The notes beneath the pieces were generated by a model. It worked only from the letters and a program-made list of their open reading frames with translations. It made no database searches and was not told the DNA's origin. The position numbers and the translations under genes are program-made. From Arsukibacterium sp. UBA3155 (GTDB taxonomy: Bacteria; Pseudomonadota; Gammaproteobacteria; Enterobacterales; Alteromonadaceae), in contig DEYP01000025.1 of the NCBI GenBank assembly GCA_002364615.1, positions 248,001 through 312,000 on the forward strand: 64,000 nt of DNA, in the 5' to 3' direction. Shown one piece after another: positions 10,107 through 17,728 of the stretch. Every line of letters begins with the position of its first letter. The first letter of the stretch is position 1.

Positions 10107-10376
10107 TTGGCTAACATTAAGTCTGCTAAGAAGCGCGCAATTCAATCAGAAAAACGTCGTCAGCAAAACGCCAGTCAACGTTCTATGATGCGTACTTTCA
10201 TCAAGAAAACCTACGCAGCGGTATTAACTGCTGACGTAACCGCTTCTACTGAAGCGTTCAACAAAATGGTACCTGTAATTGATCGTATGGCGGCCAAAGG
10301 CCTTATCCATAAGAACAAAGCAGCACGTCATAAAGCTCGTTTAAATGCGCATGTTAAGGCATTAAAAACCGCTTAA
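10107..10376 (+). CDS. rpsT: 30S ribosomal protein S20
   Basis: The protein (89 residues) is a basic helical protein starting [10 protein letters not shown] after the initiator, and it binds 16S rRNA early in 30S assembly. The start was placed at TTG 10107 because AGGAGT lies 6 bases upstream, because the mature S20 sequence begins exactly there, and because an in-frame ATG at 10062 falls inside the promoter. E. coli rpsT also uses a TTG (UUG) start, where S20 represses its own translation, so this poor start codon may be part of conserved autoregulation. A strong hairpin terminator follows. Confidence 0.97.
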   Translation: MANIKSAKKRAIQSEKRRQQNASQRSMMRTFIKKTYAAVLTADVTASTEAFNKMVPVIDRMAAKGLIHKNKAARHKARLNAHVKALKTA

Positions 10377-10386
10377 TTGGTCGTGA

Positions 10387-10424
10387 CCAACAAAAAAGCC
10401 AGCGCAAGCTGGCTTTTTTGTTGG
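10387..10424. terminator. Bidirectional rho-independent terminator (rpsT / ArsR gene)
   Basis: Two perfectly complementary 17-base arms (10387-10403 and 10408-10424) flank a GCAA loop, with A and T runs inside the arms. It can end transcription from rpsT on the plus strand and from the convergent ArsR gene on the minus strand. Confidence 0.93.
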
Positions 10425-10437
10425 TGAGCACTGGTAA

Positions 10438-10737
10438 TTAGCTGCAATACATTTTGTGCATTAACGCAATAAGTTGCTCTGCTTCATCACTGCTCAACCG
10501 ATAATAAACGGTCTGTGCTACTTTACGGGTTTTAACCAGCTTGTGGCGACGTAACAATGCCAAATGTTGCGACAAAGCAGACTGACTTAAATCCAGCTTG
10601 TCATTGATATCACCTACTGACATTTCGCCTTCCAGCAAGTGGCATAAAATTATTAAACGTCGCTCATTCGACACTGCTTTTAACAGTTTCACTGCTTGCG
10701 CTGAATTTTCCAGCATGTCATTCAAGTTCATTTTCAT
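10438..10737 (-). CDS. ArsR-family repressor of the BigR/YgaV/SqrR type
   Basis: This 99-residue winged-helix protein has the ArsR helix-turn-helix (LDLSQSALSQHLALLRRHKLV) split over residues about 48-70 and a following beta wing. Two cysteines stand out: Cys32 in ILCHL and Cys98 at the C-terminus (MYCS). Their separation of 66 residues equals that of the sulfide-sensing cysteines in SqrR, BigR and YgaV, which form a tetrasulfide bridge. It lacks the metal-site motif ELCVCDL of ArsR/SmtB metal sensors. I infer a persulfide or redox-responsive repressor. No sulfide-oxidation gene lies next to it, so its targets are unknown. Confidence 0.85.
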   Translation of the reverse strand: MKMNLNDMLENSAQAVKLLKAVSNERRLIILCHLLEGEMSVGDINDKLDLSQSALSQHLALLRRHKLVKTRKVAQTVYYRLSSDEAEQLIALMHKMYCS

Positions 10738-10862
10738 TTCTCTGACTTTCTGTATTTGGCAAAATAGTACCGATTAGACCTGAATGCGACAAGATAATCA
10801 TTGTTAATTAACAAAATAAAACAATAAACAAACATGAATAAGGCAAAGAATAGCCATTGCAG

Positions 10863-11240
10863 CTAGTGCTGAATTGACTGTACCAGATTACAAATTCGTT
10901 TTGCCGAAAAGGGCTTTACCACAAAAGCATTGGCACCGCCGGCAATCGCATCCTTCAAATTTTCTACACTGGAATATGCAGACACCATAAAAACTTTCGT
11001 CTGATCATCCAATTGTTTGAAACGCCGCAATAGTACCTTGCCATTGATGTCTGGCAGCTGAATATCAAGAAAAACTAACTGTGGGTGGTAAGTTGAAAAT
11101 AGCTGATCGGCACTGGCGCCATCAGCTGCCTCATAGATAGTGGTAATACCAAGCTGTCCCAAAATCTGTCGTAAGTAATCGCGTACCGTGCTGGTGTCAT
11201 CTACCAGTAACGCTGAAGTGAAAGGTTGTAGTGCTTGCAT
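10863..11240 (-). CDS. Single-domain response regulator (CheY-like)
   Basis: This is a lone receiver domain of 125 residues. Asp14/Asp15, phospho-acceptor Asp59 (VFLDI), Ser88 and Lys109 (VVKPF) are all present, so it should accept a phosphoryl group. There is no output domain, so it works by protein contact, as CheY or Spo0F do. No histidine kinase is adjacent, and the partner is unknown. It is transcribed away from the M28 peptidase gene and toward the ArsR gene. Confidence 0.85.
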   Translation of the reverse strand: MQALQPFTSALLVDDTSTVRDYLRQILGQLGITTIYEAADGASADQLFSTYHPQLVFLDIQLPDINGKVLLRRFKQLDDQTKVFMVSAYSSVENLKDAIAGGANAFVVKPFSAKRICNLVQSIQH

Positions 11241-11390
11241 CCCTGAAGCCTCGTTACTGAAAAAACCTTAAAAAGCGTTGTCAGGAAGCCTTATCCTGAA
11301 CAAAATGCATTTCAACGCCCGCCGCTAGGGCTGGTATAGAAAGCATGCTAAAGTTCCGATAATGTAACAACACCAAGGTAGAATGAAAAG

Positions 11391-12731
11391 ATGAAATTGT
11401 GGTTTACAACAATAATAGCGGCAGCCAGCTTTGCCATAAGTGGCGGCGTTCAGGCTAACCAACTGGAACTGAATAATGATCTCCCCTATAAATTAGTAGA
11501 ATCATTAACAGTTGAAGTCGGCCCCCGCCTTGCTGGCAGTGAAGCCGACGCCCGGGCCGTGGCATGGGCAGAGCAGAAATTTAAACAGCTGGGCTTTGAT
11601 AAAGTCTGGACCGAACCTTTTACCATGCAATATTGGGAGCGAGGCAACGCCAGCCTGAGAGTCGAGGCGCCTTTTAATCAGGCGTTAGTCCTGACGGCTC
11701 TAGGCGGGTCAGTCGGTACCCCCTTTGATGGGATCACCAACCAGGTGGTGATGTTTGACAGTTTACAGCAGCTGCAGCAAGCGGATCCTAAAACGGTTAA
11801 AGATAAAATTGTTTTTATTAACCAGACGCTGCGCAAAGATATTCGTGGCAGCTTTTATGGCCAGGTGGTTGGTGCACGTGCTCAGGGCGCTGTAGAAGCC
11901 GCGAAACTGGGCGCCAGCGCTATTATTATTCGCTCGGTCGGGACCAGTAATAACCGCTTCGCCCACACTGGCATTATGCGTTATCAGGAAGATGTGCCAA
12001 GGATCCCGGCTGCTGCGATTTCGGTACCTGATGCCCAGCAGCTGAGCAAAATGCTGACACTTAACCCCGAAACTCGTTTAAGTCTGCATATGCAGAACAA
12101 CCTGCCAGGTGAAGTGACCAGCCATAATGTCATAGCAGAAATAACGGGTAGTAAACGACCCGATGAAATCGTGCTAATTGGCGCCCATATCGACTCCTGG
12201 GATGAAGGTACTGGCGCACTGGACGATGGCGCAGGTGTAGGCCTGGTGATGGCCACTGCCGCCTTGCTGAAACAACAACGGCCAGAGCGCACTATCCGGG
12301 TAGTATTGTTTGGCAACGAGGAAGGAGGACTAATCGGCGCCCGTGCCTATGCTGCACGCCATGCCGCTGAGTTAACCAATCATGTATTTGCCTCAGAATC
12401 TGACTTTGGCGCCGGCCGGATCTGGCGTTTTGATACTGGCTTTGGTGAGCAGGCACTGGCATTTGGCGCTGACATTCAGCAACAACTTAAACATCTTGGT
12501 ATCGAGGCCGGCAGCAATACCGCTTCTGGTGGACCCGATGTGTCCGTGTTAAAAGCCATGGGTGTACCGGTAGCCAGCTTGCAGCAAGACGGTACCGATT
12601 ACTTCGATTACCATCATACCCCCAACGATACGCTGGATAAGATTGATCCGGCTGCACTGCAGCAAAATCTGCAAGCCTGGCTGATAATGACCCGCGCTGT
12701 AGCCAACAGCAAGGTTGATTTAAGAAAGTGA
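11391..12731 (+). CDS. Secreted M28-family zinc aminopeptidase
   Basis: A signal peptide (first about 22 residues, ending GVQA) directs the protein to the envelope or outside. A PA-like insert precedes the M28 catalytic domain. The paired-zinc ligands can be seen in order: His in GAHIDSWDEG, Asp in GALDDGAG, the catalytic and ligand Glu pair in GNEEGG, Asp in SESDFG, and His in YHHTPND. The 446-residue length fits bacterial carboxypeptidase Q-like M28 enzymes. It probably trims peptides for nutrition. The gene appears monocistronic. Confidence 0.9.
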   Translation: MKLWFTTIIAAASFAISGGVQANQLELNNDLPYKLVESLTVEVGPRLAGSEADARAVAWAEQKFKQLGFDKVWTEPFTMQYWERGNASLRVEAPFNQALVLTALGGSVGTPFDGITNQVVMFDSLQQLQQADPKTVKDKIVFINQTLRKDIRGSFYGQVVGARAQGAVEAAKLGASAIIIRSVGTSNNRFAHTGIMRYQEDVPRIPAAAISVPDAQQLSKMLTLNPETRLSLHMQNNLPGEVTSHNVIAEITGSKRPDEIVLIGAHIDSWDEGTGALDDGAGVGLVMATAALLKQQRPERTIRVVLFGNEEGGLIGARAYAARHAAELTNHVFASESDFGAGRIWRFDTGFGEQALAFGADIQQQLKHLGIEAGSNTASGGPDVSVLKAMGVPVASLQQDGTDYFDYHHTPNDTLDKIDPAALQQNLQAWLIMTRAVANSKVDLRK

Positions 12732-12772
12732 GCGCTTAAATAAGCGGTTAAGTTGCGGTACCGTTTTCACAA

Positions 12773-13147
12773 TCAGTTTGTCAGCGCCCGGCGATGCCGG
12801 CGCTGCAAATTACGGGTTAACCACAATTGTACCCCTACGATGAGCAAAATGACGGCCGATGGATAATAAAGCTGGCTAAAGGGCATGGTAAAAATAATCA
12901 GCGCCGATAATAAGCAGACAAAAGGCAGCAGCTCATAACCCCAAAATGGCACAGGGCCCTTTTTTCGCTCTGCAAAAACGTCATCTTCGCGCCGGTGCTC
13001 CGAACGCACTATCCACACCAAAGCGCCAGCCATAAACAGTAGGGTACCTGACATCATTCCAAGCAAAGACGGTAACAGCACCATACTGATTAAGCCTGCA
13101 AGCATATAACTGTAAGGCAACGGTTCATATATTTTAGTTGGTAGCAC
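12773..13147 (-). CDS. Hypothetical four-helix inner-membrane protein
   Basis: I do not recognise a named family. The protein has two hydrophobic helices in the first half (around SYMLAGLISMVLLPSL and GTLLFMAGALVWIV), a charged loop rich in Arg, Glu and Lys, and two more helices (LLPFVCLLSALIIF and SAVILLIVGVQLWL), then a basic tail. The start was set at GTG 13147 (124 residues) because GAAGGTGA lies just upstream. An ATG at 13204 would add 19 residues without a good ribosome site. It is convergent with the M28 peptidase gene. Confidence 0.6.
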   Translation of the reverse strand: MLPTKIYEPLPYSYMLAGLISMVLLPSLLGMMSGTLLFMAGALVWIVRSEHRREDDVFAERKKGPVPFWGYELLPFVCLLSALIIFTMPFSQLYYPSAVILLIVGVQLWLTRNLQRRHRRALTN

Positions 13148-13439
13148 AACATCACCTTCTAATATCAACCTTAACAACACCCTTAAGTATAGAAGCCCGT
13201 GCATGCTTTGCCTGTTTTTTGTGCAACCTGATGATCAGTAACCATTCGCAGATTAGCTTTTCTAAACCGTTACGAAGCACTAAAGCATACAAATCATACT
13301 GTTAAAGCGGTGAGAGCAAAAAGCACCACTCATATACATTAGAATATATAATGATAAAGTTATAAAATTACTCAGTTGATGAAATGTTAGCCACTGCGCA
13401 TAATGCGCGCCATTGCAGTAGGCTTTGTGGCGGAAACGT

Positions 13440-13727
13440 ATGGAAAATGTAGTGTACGACATCATCAGCTGGATAGGTTTAACCATTTGTATTGGTGCGT
13501 TTTTTATCAAAGATGTACTTTTACTTAGATTAGCTACGCTAATAGGTTGCAGCCTGTTATTCGTATATTACAGCCATATCTCTATACCGCAGGGCGTTAT
13601 TTCTAACCTGTTGGTATTGTTGATTAATGCTTACTATTTAGTGCGTTTTGCCAATGCCCGCAGAAAAGCGTTGATCGCCAGCAAAGTCGCTACGCCAGCG
13701 CCTGGCGTATTAACGACAGAAAACTAG
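13440..13727 (+). CDS. Small membrane protein, YgjV/SemiSWEET-like
   Basis: This 95-residue protein has three predicted transmembrane helices. The pattern SWIGLTICIGAFFIKD, then RLATLIGCSLLFVYY, then SNLLVLLINAYYLVRF resembles a half of the YgjV inner-membrane family. It also fits the three-helix topology of SemiSWEET-like proteins. Function is unknown. The start at ATG 13440 follows a weak GCGGAA site, and a TTG at 13425 is an alternative. It sits alone, upstream of smrA on the same strand with an 86-base gap. Confidence 0.6.
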   Translation: MENVVYDIISWIGLTICIGAFFIKDVLLLRLATLIGCSLLFVYYSHISIPQGVISNLLVLLINAYYLVRFANARRKALIASKVATPAPGVLTTEN

Positions 13728-13813
13728 CCACATAGCAGGTACTGCTGCTTCAGGCTTTTTTCAGGTTCACTGACACGCTATACTTAGCCGCCCAGAGTAG
13801 TTGGAGCCGGCTA

Positions 13814-14389
13814 ATGCAAGACAATGAACTTGACCTGTTTCTACAGGAAATGACTGATGTTAAACCTTTGTCACAAGATGAAGTGCGTCAGCAAACCGAA
13901 TTCAGCCCTACCTTAGCCCAGCAAGCGAGGCGCAAAGCCGCCGAACAGGAAATGGAGTACGATCCAAACTATCTGAGCATGGAATATGTTGATTTAGTGA
14001 AACCGGATGATCCTTTCGCATTTTGTAAAGACGGGGTGCAGCAAGGCGTATATCGCAATTTACGGCTGGGCAAGTATCAGCTGGATGCGACCTTAAATCT
14101 GCTGGGAAAAACCCTGACGGAAGCGCGCAGCCAGCTGTTGCATTTTATTGAGGATTGCCATAAGCGTGGTATCCGTACCTTATTGGTTCATCATGGTATG
14201 GGGCGTAACAGCAAACCCCACCCGGCTATTCTTCGCAGCTACGTATTTAAGTGGTTGCCACAGTTACCGGCGGTGCTGGCGGCTCATACTGCTCAGCGCC
14301 AGCATGGCGGTTATAGTGCAACCTATGTGTTACTACAGAAGAATGCGGAGCAAAAACGGCAAAATCGGGAACGGCATACTAAGGGTTAA
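13814..14389 (+). CDS. smrA: Smr-domain endonuclease SmrA (YdaL-like)
   Basis: The protein (191 residues) has the N-terminal LDLFLQEM...DVKPL motif of the SmrA/SmrB group and a C-terminal Smr domain (about 88-180). Visible Smr elements are LDATLNLLG, matching the usual LDLHG position, HHGMGRNSKPHP at 126-137, and HGGYSATYVLL. Family members cut RNA or DNA; SmrB cleaves mRNA at collided ribosomes. Residue patterns around LRLGKY and the C-terminal RQNRERH tail fit SmrA (YdaL) better than SmrB. Which substrate this paralogue cuts is not known from sequence. Confidence 0.88.
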   Translation: MQDNELDLFLQEMTDVKPLSQDEVRQQTEFSPTLAQQARRKAAEQEMEYDPNYLSMEYVDLVKPDDPFAFCKDGVQQGVYRNLRLGKYQLDATLNLLGKTLTEARSQLLHFIEDCHKRGIRTLLVHHGMGRNSKPHPAILRSYVFKWLPQLPAVLAAHTAQRQHGGYSATYVLLQKNAEQKRQNRERHTKG

Positions 14390-14552
14390 ACGATAAAATA
14401 GTGGATGGTGGGGGTGGTCTCAAACGATGGTCTTAAACATCAAGGGGCCAGAGCAATTAACCAGCTTACACCGGTAACAACCCTAACCCCTTGATAGTTG
14501 GTCATTCCATTTGACCGAATTTTTCCCTGCAGCCTTAACTATTATTAACCAA
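14390..14552. other. Non-coding stretch with a 9-bp long-range inverted repeat
   Basis: No gene was seen between the smrA stop and the small minus-strand ORF. The only structure noticed is ATCAAGGGG at 14439-14447 paired with CCCCTTGAT at 14487-14495, with a 39-base gap and no T-run. Confidence 0.35.
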
Positions 14553-14666
14553 TCAGATTAACAACCAGGCCGCTTCGGCTTTGGTCAGAAACGCCGACAG
14601 TGCCATAAGACACACCACAACGGCGATTGCAGTAAAGCCAAAACCACGACTGGACGCTTTACTCAT
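14553..14666 (-). CDS. Possible 37-residue single-pass membrane protein
   Basis: This ORF is too short for usual gene calling. It starts with ATG behind a CTGAGGT ribosome site 7 bases upstream. The peptide has a basic start (MSKASSRG), a hydrophobic stretch (FTAIAVVVCLMALSAFL), and a short tail ending AAWLLI. It may be a small membrane protein or a secreted leader-like peptide. It is unrelated to anything I can name. The upstream 116 bases are AT-rich and could hold a promoter. Confidence 0.4.
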   Translation of the reverse strand: MSKASSRGFGFTAIAVVVCLMALSAFLTKAEAAWLLI

Positions 14667-14782
14667 AATATACCTCAGTAACGCATTTTCTTCTTTTTAT
14701 TAGAGTTTAAGAAACCTTAAACCGTTGCTGAGTTTAGTTAATTTGTTACAAATTTACAATAACTGTGTTTTTAACCAGTAAG

Positions 14783-15703
14783 TTAGTAGCCTTTTAGTAA
14801 ATTAACCGGATGGTGCAACGTCAGACCTTGCTGACTGCGTTGATAATTATCGGCAATCTGGCTGACTACCGTGCTTACATTCGTTACCGCTGATACATGG
14901 GGAGTAACCAGTATCGCCGGATGCTGCCACAGTGGGCTGTCTTGGGGTAAGGGTTCCTGGCGGAATACATCAAGACATGCTGCCGCCAACGGGCCGTTAT
15001 TCAATGCTGCCAATAACGCAGCGTCATCAACAATAGCGCCCCTGGCAACGTTAATAAAAATTGACTGAGGTTGCAGAGCCTGAAAAAAATTGGTGTTAAG
15101 CCTACTTTCGGTGGCCGCAGTCAGTGGCAGCAAGCAAATAATAACGTCTGCTGACGCGACTGCCTGGTGTAGCTGTTCCTCACCTGCATAACACTGAATA
15201 CCTGGCAGGCTTTTACTGCTGCGGGACCAACCTGCCACATGAAAACCCAACCGGGTAAAATGTTGTGCGGCAGCACTGCCAAGTTCCCCCAGCCCCAGAA
15301 CCGTAATATGGCTAAACTTACGGGGGCCTTTAGGCCGCCATAATAATTGCTGCTGCTGAGCGCTGAACAGATCAAGTCTTAACCGATAGTAGCTTACCAC
15401 GCCGTCAAGATAACTGACCATGGCGTCGGTTAAAGCAGGGTCTACTATCCGGCTGATTGGTACATCGGGTAGCGTCGGATCACTCAGAATGGAGTCGACA
15501 CCGGCTCCGAAACACTGAATCGCCTTTAAATTAACCAGGCCGTTCAGGCAACCATGGGGTTGCTTCCATACCACGGCAAACTCCACCTCAGCCGGTTCAT
15601 TCAGCTCCGGCCAGATTTCAATGGGTATGTCTGGCAAGGCTTGCTGCAGCCGTTGCTGTAAATCATCTAATTTCCGATCCGGAATGATCAGGGCAATACT
15701 CAT
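14783..15703 (-). CDS. ghrA: Glyoxylate/hydroxypyruvate reductase A-like D-2-hydroxyacid dehydrogenase
   Basis: This 306-residue protein has the NAD(P) fold of the D-isomer 2-hydroxyacid dehydrogenases. The Rossmann motif is VLGLGELGSAAAQ, the catalytic Arg lies in NVARGAIVDD, the Glu in DVFRQEPL, and the His in VTPHVSA. It should reduce glyoxylate and hydroxypyruvate. The length matches E. coli GhrA (312). The start was placed at ATG 15703 (MSIALIIPD), which matches the family N-terminus. An upstream ATG at 15796 adds 31 residues that resemble nothing in the family. Confidence 0.85.
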   Translation of the reverse strand: MSIALIIPDRKLDDLQQRLQQALPDIPIEIWPELNEPAEVEFAVVWKQPHGCLNGLVNLKAIQCFGAGVDSILSDPTLPDVPISRIVDPALTDAMVSYLDGVVSYYRLRLDLFSAQQQQLLWRPKGPRKFSHITVLGLGELGSAAAQHFTRLGFHVAGWSRSSKSLPGIQCYAGEEQLHQAVASADVIICLLPLTAATESRLNTNFFQALQPQSIFINVARGAIVDDAALLAALNNGPLAAACLDVFRQEPLPQDSPLWQHPAILVTPHVSAVTNVSTVVSQIADNYQRSQQGLTLHHPVNLLKGY

Positions 15704-15875
15704 GGGCAATTCCGTATATAACCAGCCAATAACACCCGCTAATACTAACTCATAAAGTGCTGATGCAGTACCCGGAAAACTTCTGTAAATTGCCATAAAA
15801 CTGTCGCGCCGCTGTCATACTGCAGCGATAGCCTGCAGGTAGAGGTCGGTGAACCGACACTATGCAGGAGGTTTT

Positions 15876-17615
15876 ATGTTTAATGTCGAGCAGGTTATTC
15901 AGCAACAAATGCCGGGTATCAGCGGCAAGCCATGGCTGTATAAACCACTAAAAGGTGCCTTAAGTTATTTACTGCATGAGCAGGAATTTGCTGCATTTGG
16001 CCAACAATATCCGCATTTGCAGGGGCTGGACTTTGTCGAGCAGGTTCTGGAGTACTTTAATTTCAGCTACAGTGCCCGCGACAATGAAATTGCCCGCATC
16101 CCCTCCAGTGGCAAAGTGGTGATTATTGCTAATCATCCCATTGGCTCTCTGGATGGACTGGCGCTGATTAAACTGATCAGTGATATCAGGCCAGACGTTA
16201 AAATTATCGCCAATCAGTTGCTGATGTCGGTAAGTGCACTGCATAGCCTGCTGTTGCCCGTCAATAATATGGGCGGCGGTACTGAGCGTGGACACTTAAG
16301 TCGGATCAGAGCGCATTTGCAGCAGGAAGGTGCTCTGGTGCTGTTTCCGGCAGGAGAAGTGTCACGCTTAAAACCAAACGGGGTGCGTGATGGTAAGTGG
16401 CACAATGGCTTTTTACGCTTTGCCAGCAGCGCCAAAGCGCCCATATTACCTATCTATATCGATGGCAGAAACTCAGCCCTGTTTTATGGCGCCTCTATGC
16501 TTTACAAACCGCTGGCGACGATGTTGTTGGTGCAGGAGATGTTTAAACAACAACGCAAAAACATCTCTATGCGAATTGGTGAACAGATCCCTTACGACAG
16601 CTATGGCCAACTGCCGTCATCCACAAAAGAACAGCTTAAATTATTTAAAAAGCACCTGTATCGACTCGCCAAAGACAAAGCGCCATTGCTGCGTACTCAA
16701 AGTACTATCGCCCAACCGGAAACCCGAGCTCAATTAAAAGCTGACTTAGCGAATTGCCAGCAGCTTGGAACTACCAGCGATGGCAAACTTATTTATCTGT
16801 ATCATCATAAGCAAAGCTCCGCGCTAATGAGAGAAATTGGCCGTTTACGGGAACTGGCGTTTCGGGCTGTGGGCGAAGGCACTGGCAATAAACGGGACAT
16901 TGATAAATACGACAGTACCTATCATCATTTAATTCTGTGGGACCCTGCCGAATTAGAAATGGTTGGCGCTTACCGGCTAGTGCCTGCAGTACAAGTATGC
17001 ACAAATCACGATGTCAGTGGTTTATACACCGCAAGTTTGTTTCATTATAACCAGACCATGCAACCTTATTTAGCGCAGGCGCTGGAGCTTGGTCGCAGTT
17101 TTATTCAACCGCGATACTGGGGTAAAAGGAGCCTGGATTATTTATGGCATGGCATCGGCGCATATCTACAATACCACCCTCATATTCGTTATTTGTTCGG
17201 AGCGGTCAGTATTTCGGCCAGCTACCCACAAACTGCGCGAGACCTACTGGTTTATTTTTACTCCTTATATTTTAGCTCTGAACCCTCTCTGGCTATGGCA
17301 GTTCATCCTTACTTATTTTCTTCGACGCATCAGCATGAGCTGGAGCTGCATTTTTCTGGCAATGATTACCATGCTGATTTTATCCAGTTAAAACATTTAT
17401 TGGCTAACATGGGACTTAATGTTCCGACTTTATATAAACAATACAGTGAATTATGCCAACCAGGCGGCGTCAGTTTTCTGGCATTCAGCACCGATCCGGC
17501 TTTTGCTGACTGCGTTGATGGCCTGGTGCTGGTCGATCTTCAACAATTAAAACCGGCCAAACAAGCCCGGTATCTGCCGCAACTGGCAAGCTTAGATTAC
17601 GTAAAGGCAGTGTAA
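15876..17615 (+). CDS. OlsF-like bifunctional acyltransferase (ornithine lipid synthesis candidate)
   Basis: The N-terminal half (about residues 65-250) is a PlsC-type acyltransferase with the motif NHPIGSLDGL and a later VLFPAGEVSRL that replaces FPEGTR. The C-terminal half (about 290-570) is an OlsB-like GNAT/hemolysin-type N-acyltransferase with RELAFRAVGEGTG, DLQQL and a conserved ELGRSFI segment. This domain order is that of OlsF, which makes lyso-ornithine lipid and then ornithine lipid in some gammaproteobacteria. The start ATG 15876 follows a perfect AGGAGG. Ornithine specificity is inferred from architecture only, and another acyl acceptor is possible. Confidence 0.78.
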   Translation: MFNVEQVIQQQMPGISGKPWLYKPLKGALSYLLHEQEFAAFGQQYPHLQGLDFVEQVLEYFNFSYSARDNEIARIPSSGKVVIIANHPIGSLDGLALIKLISDIRPDVKIIANQLLMSVSALHSLLLPVNNMGGGTERGHLSRIRAHLQQEGALVLFPAGEVSRLKPNGVRDGKWHNGFLRFASSAKAPILPIYIDGRNSALFYGASMLYKPLATMLLVQEMFKQQRKNISMRIGEQIPYDSYGQLPSSTKEQLKLFKKHLYRLAKDKAPLLRTQSTIAQPETRAQLKADLANCQQLGTTSDGKLIYLYHHKQSSALMREIGRLRELAFRAVGEGTGNKRDIDKYDSTYHHLILWDPAELEMVGAYRLVPAVQVCTNHDVSGLYTASLFHYNQTMQPYLAQALELGRSFIQPRYWGKRSLDYLWHGIGAYLQYHPHIRYLFGAVSISASYPQTARDLLVYFYSLYFSSEPSLAMAVHPYLFSSTHQHELELHFSGNDYHADFIQLKHLLANMGLNVPTLYKQYSELCQPGGVSFLAFSTDPAFADCVDGLVLVDLQQLKPAKQARYLPQLASLDYVKAV

Positions 17616-17728
17616 AGATTAACCAAAGTTCAGTTAGCATTAAGCCAAAGCCGCCTATAACCTCTACACTTGTGTAATGTGTTATCTACGTTGTTGATGC
17701 ATTGCCGCCCACTGTGGAGGAAACCACT

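Noticed and set aside
13280-13510. Minus-strand ORF of 76 codons
   Set aside because: It overlaps the start of the better-supported plus-strand membrane protein and has irregular composition and no ribosome site.
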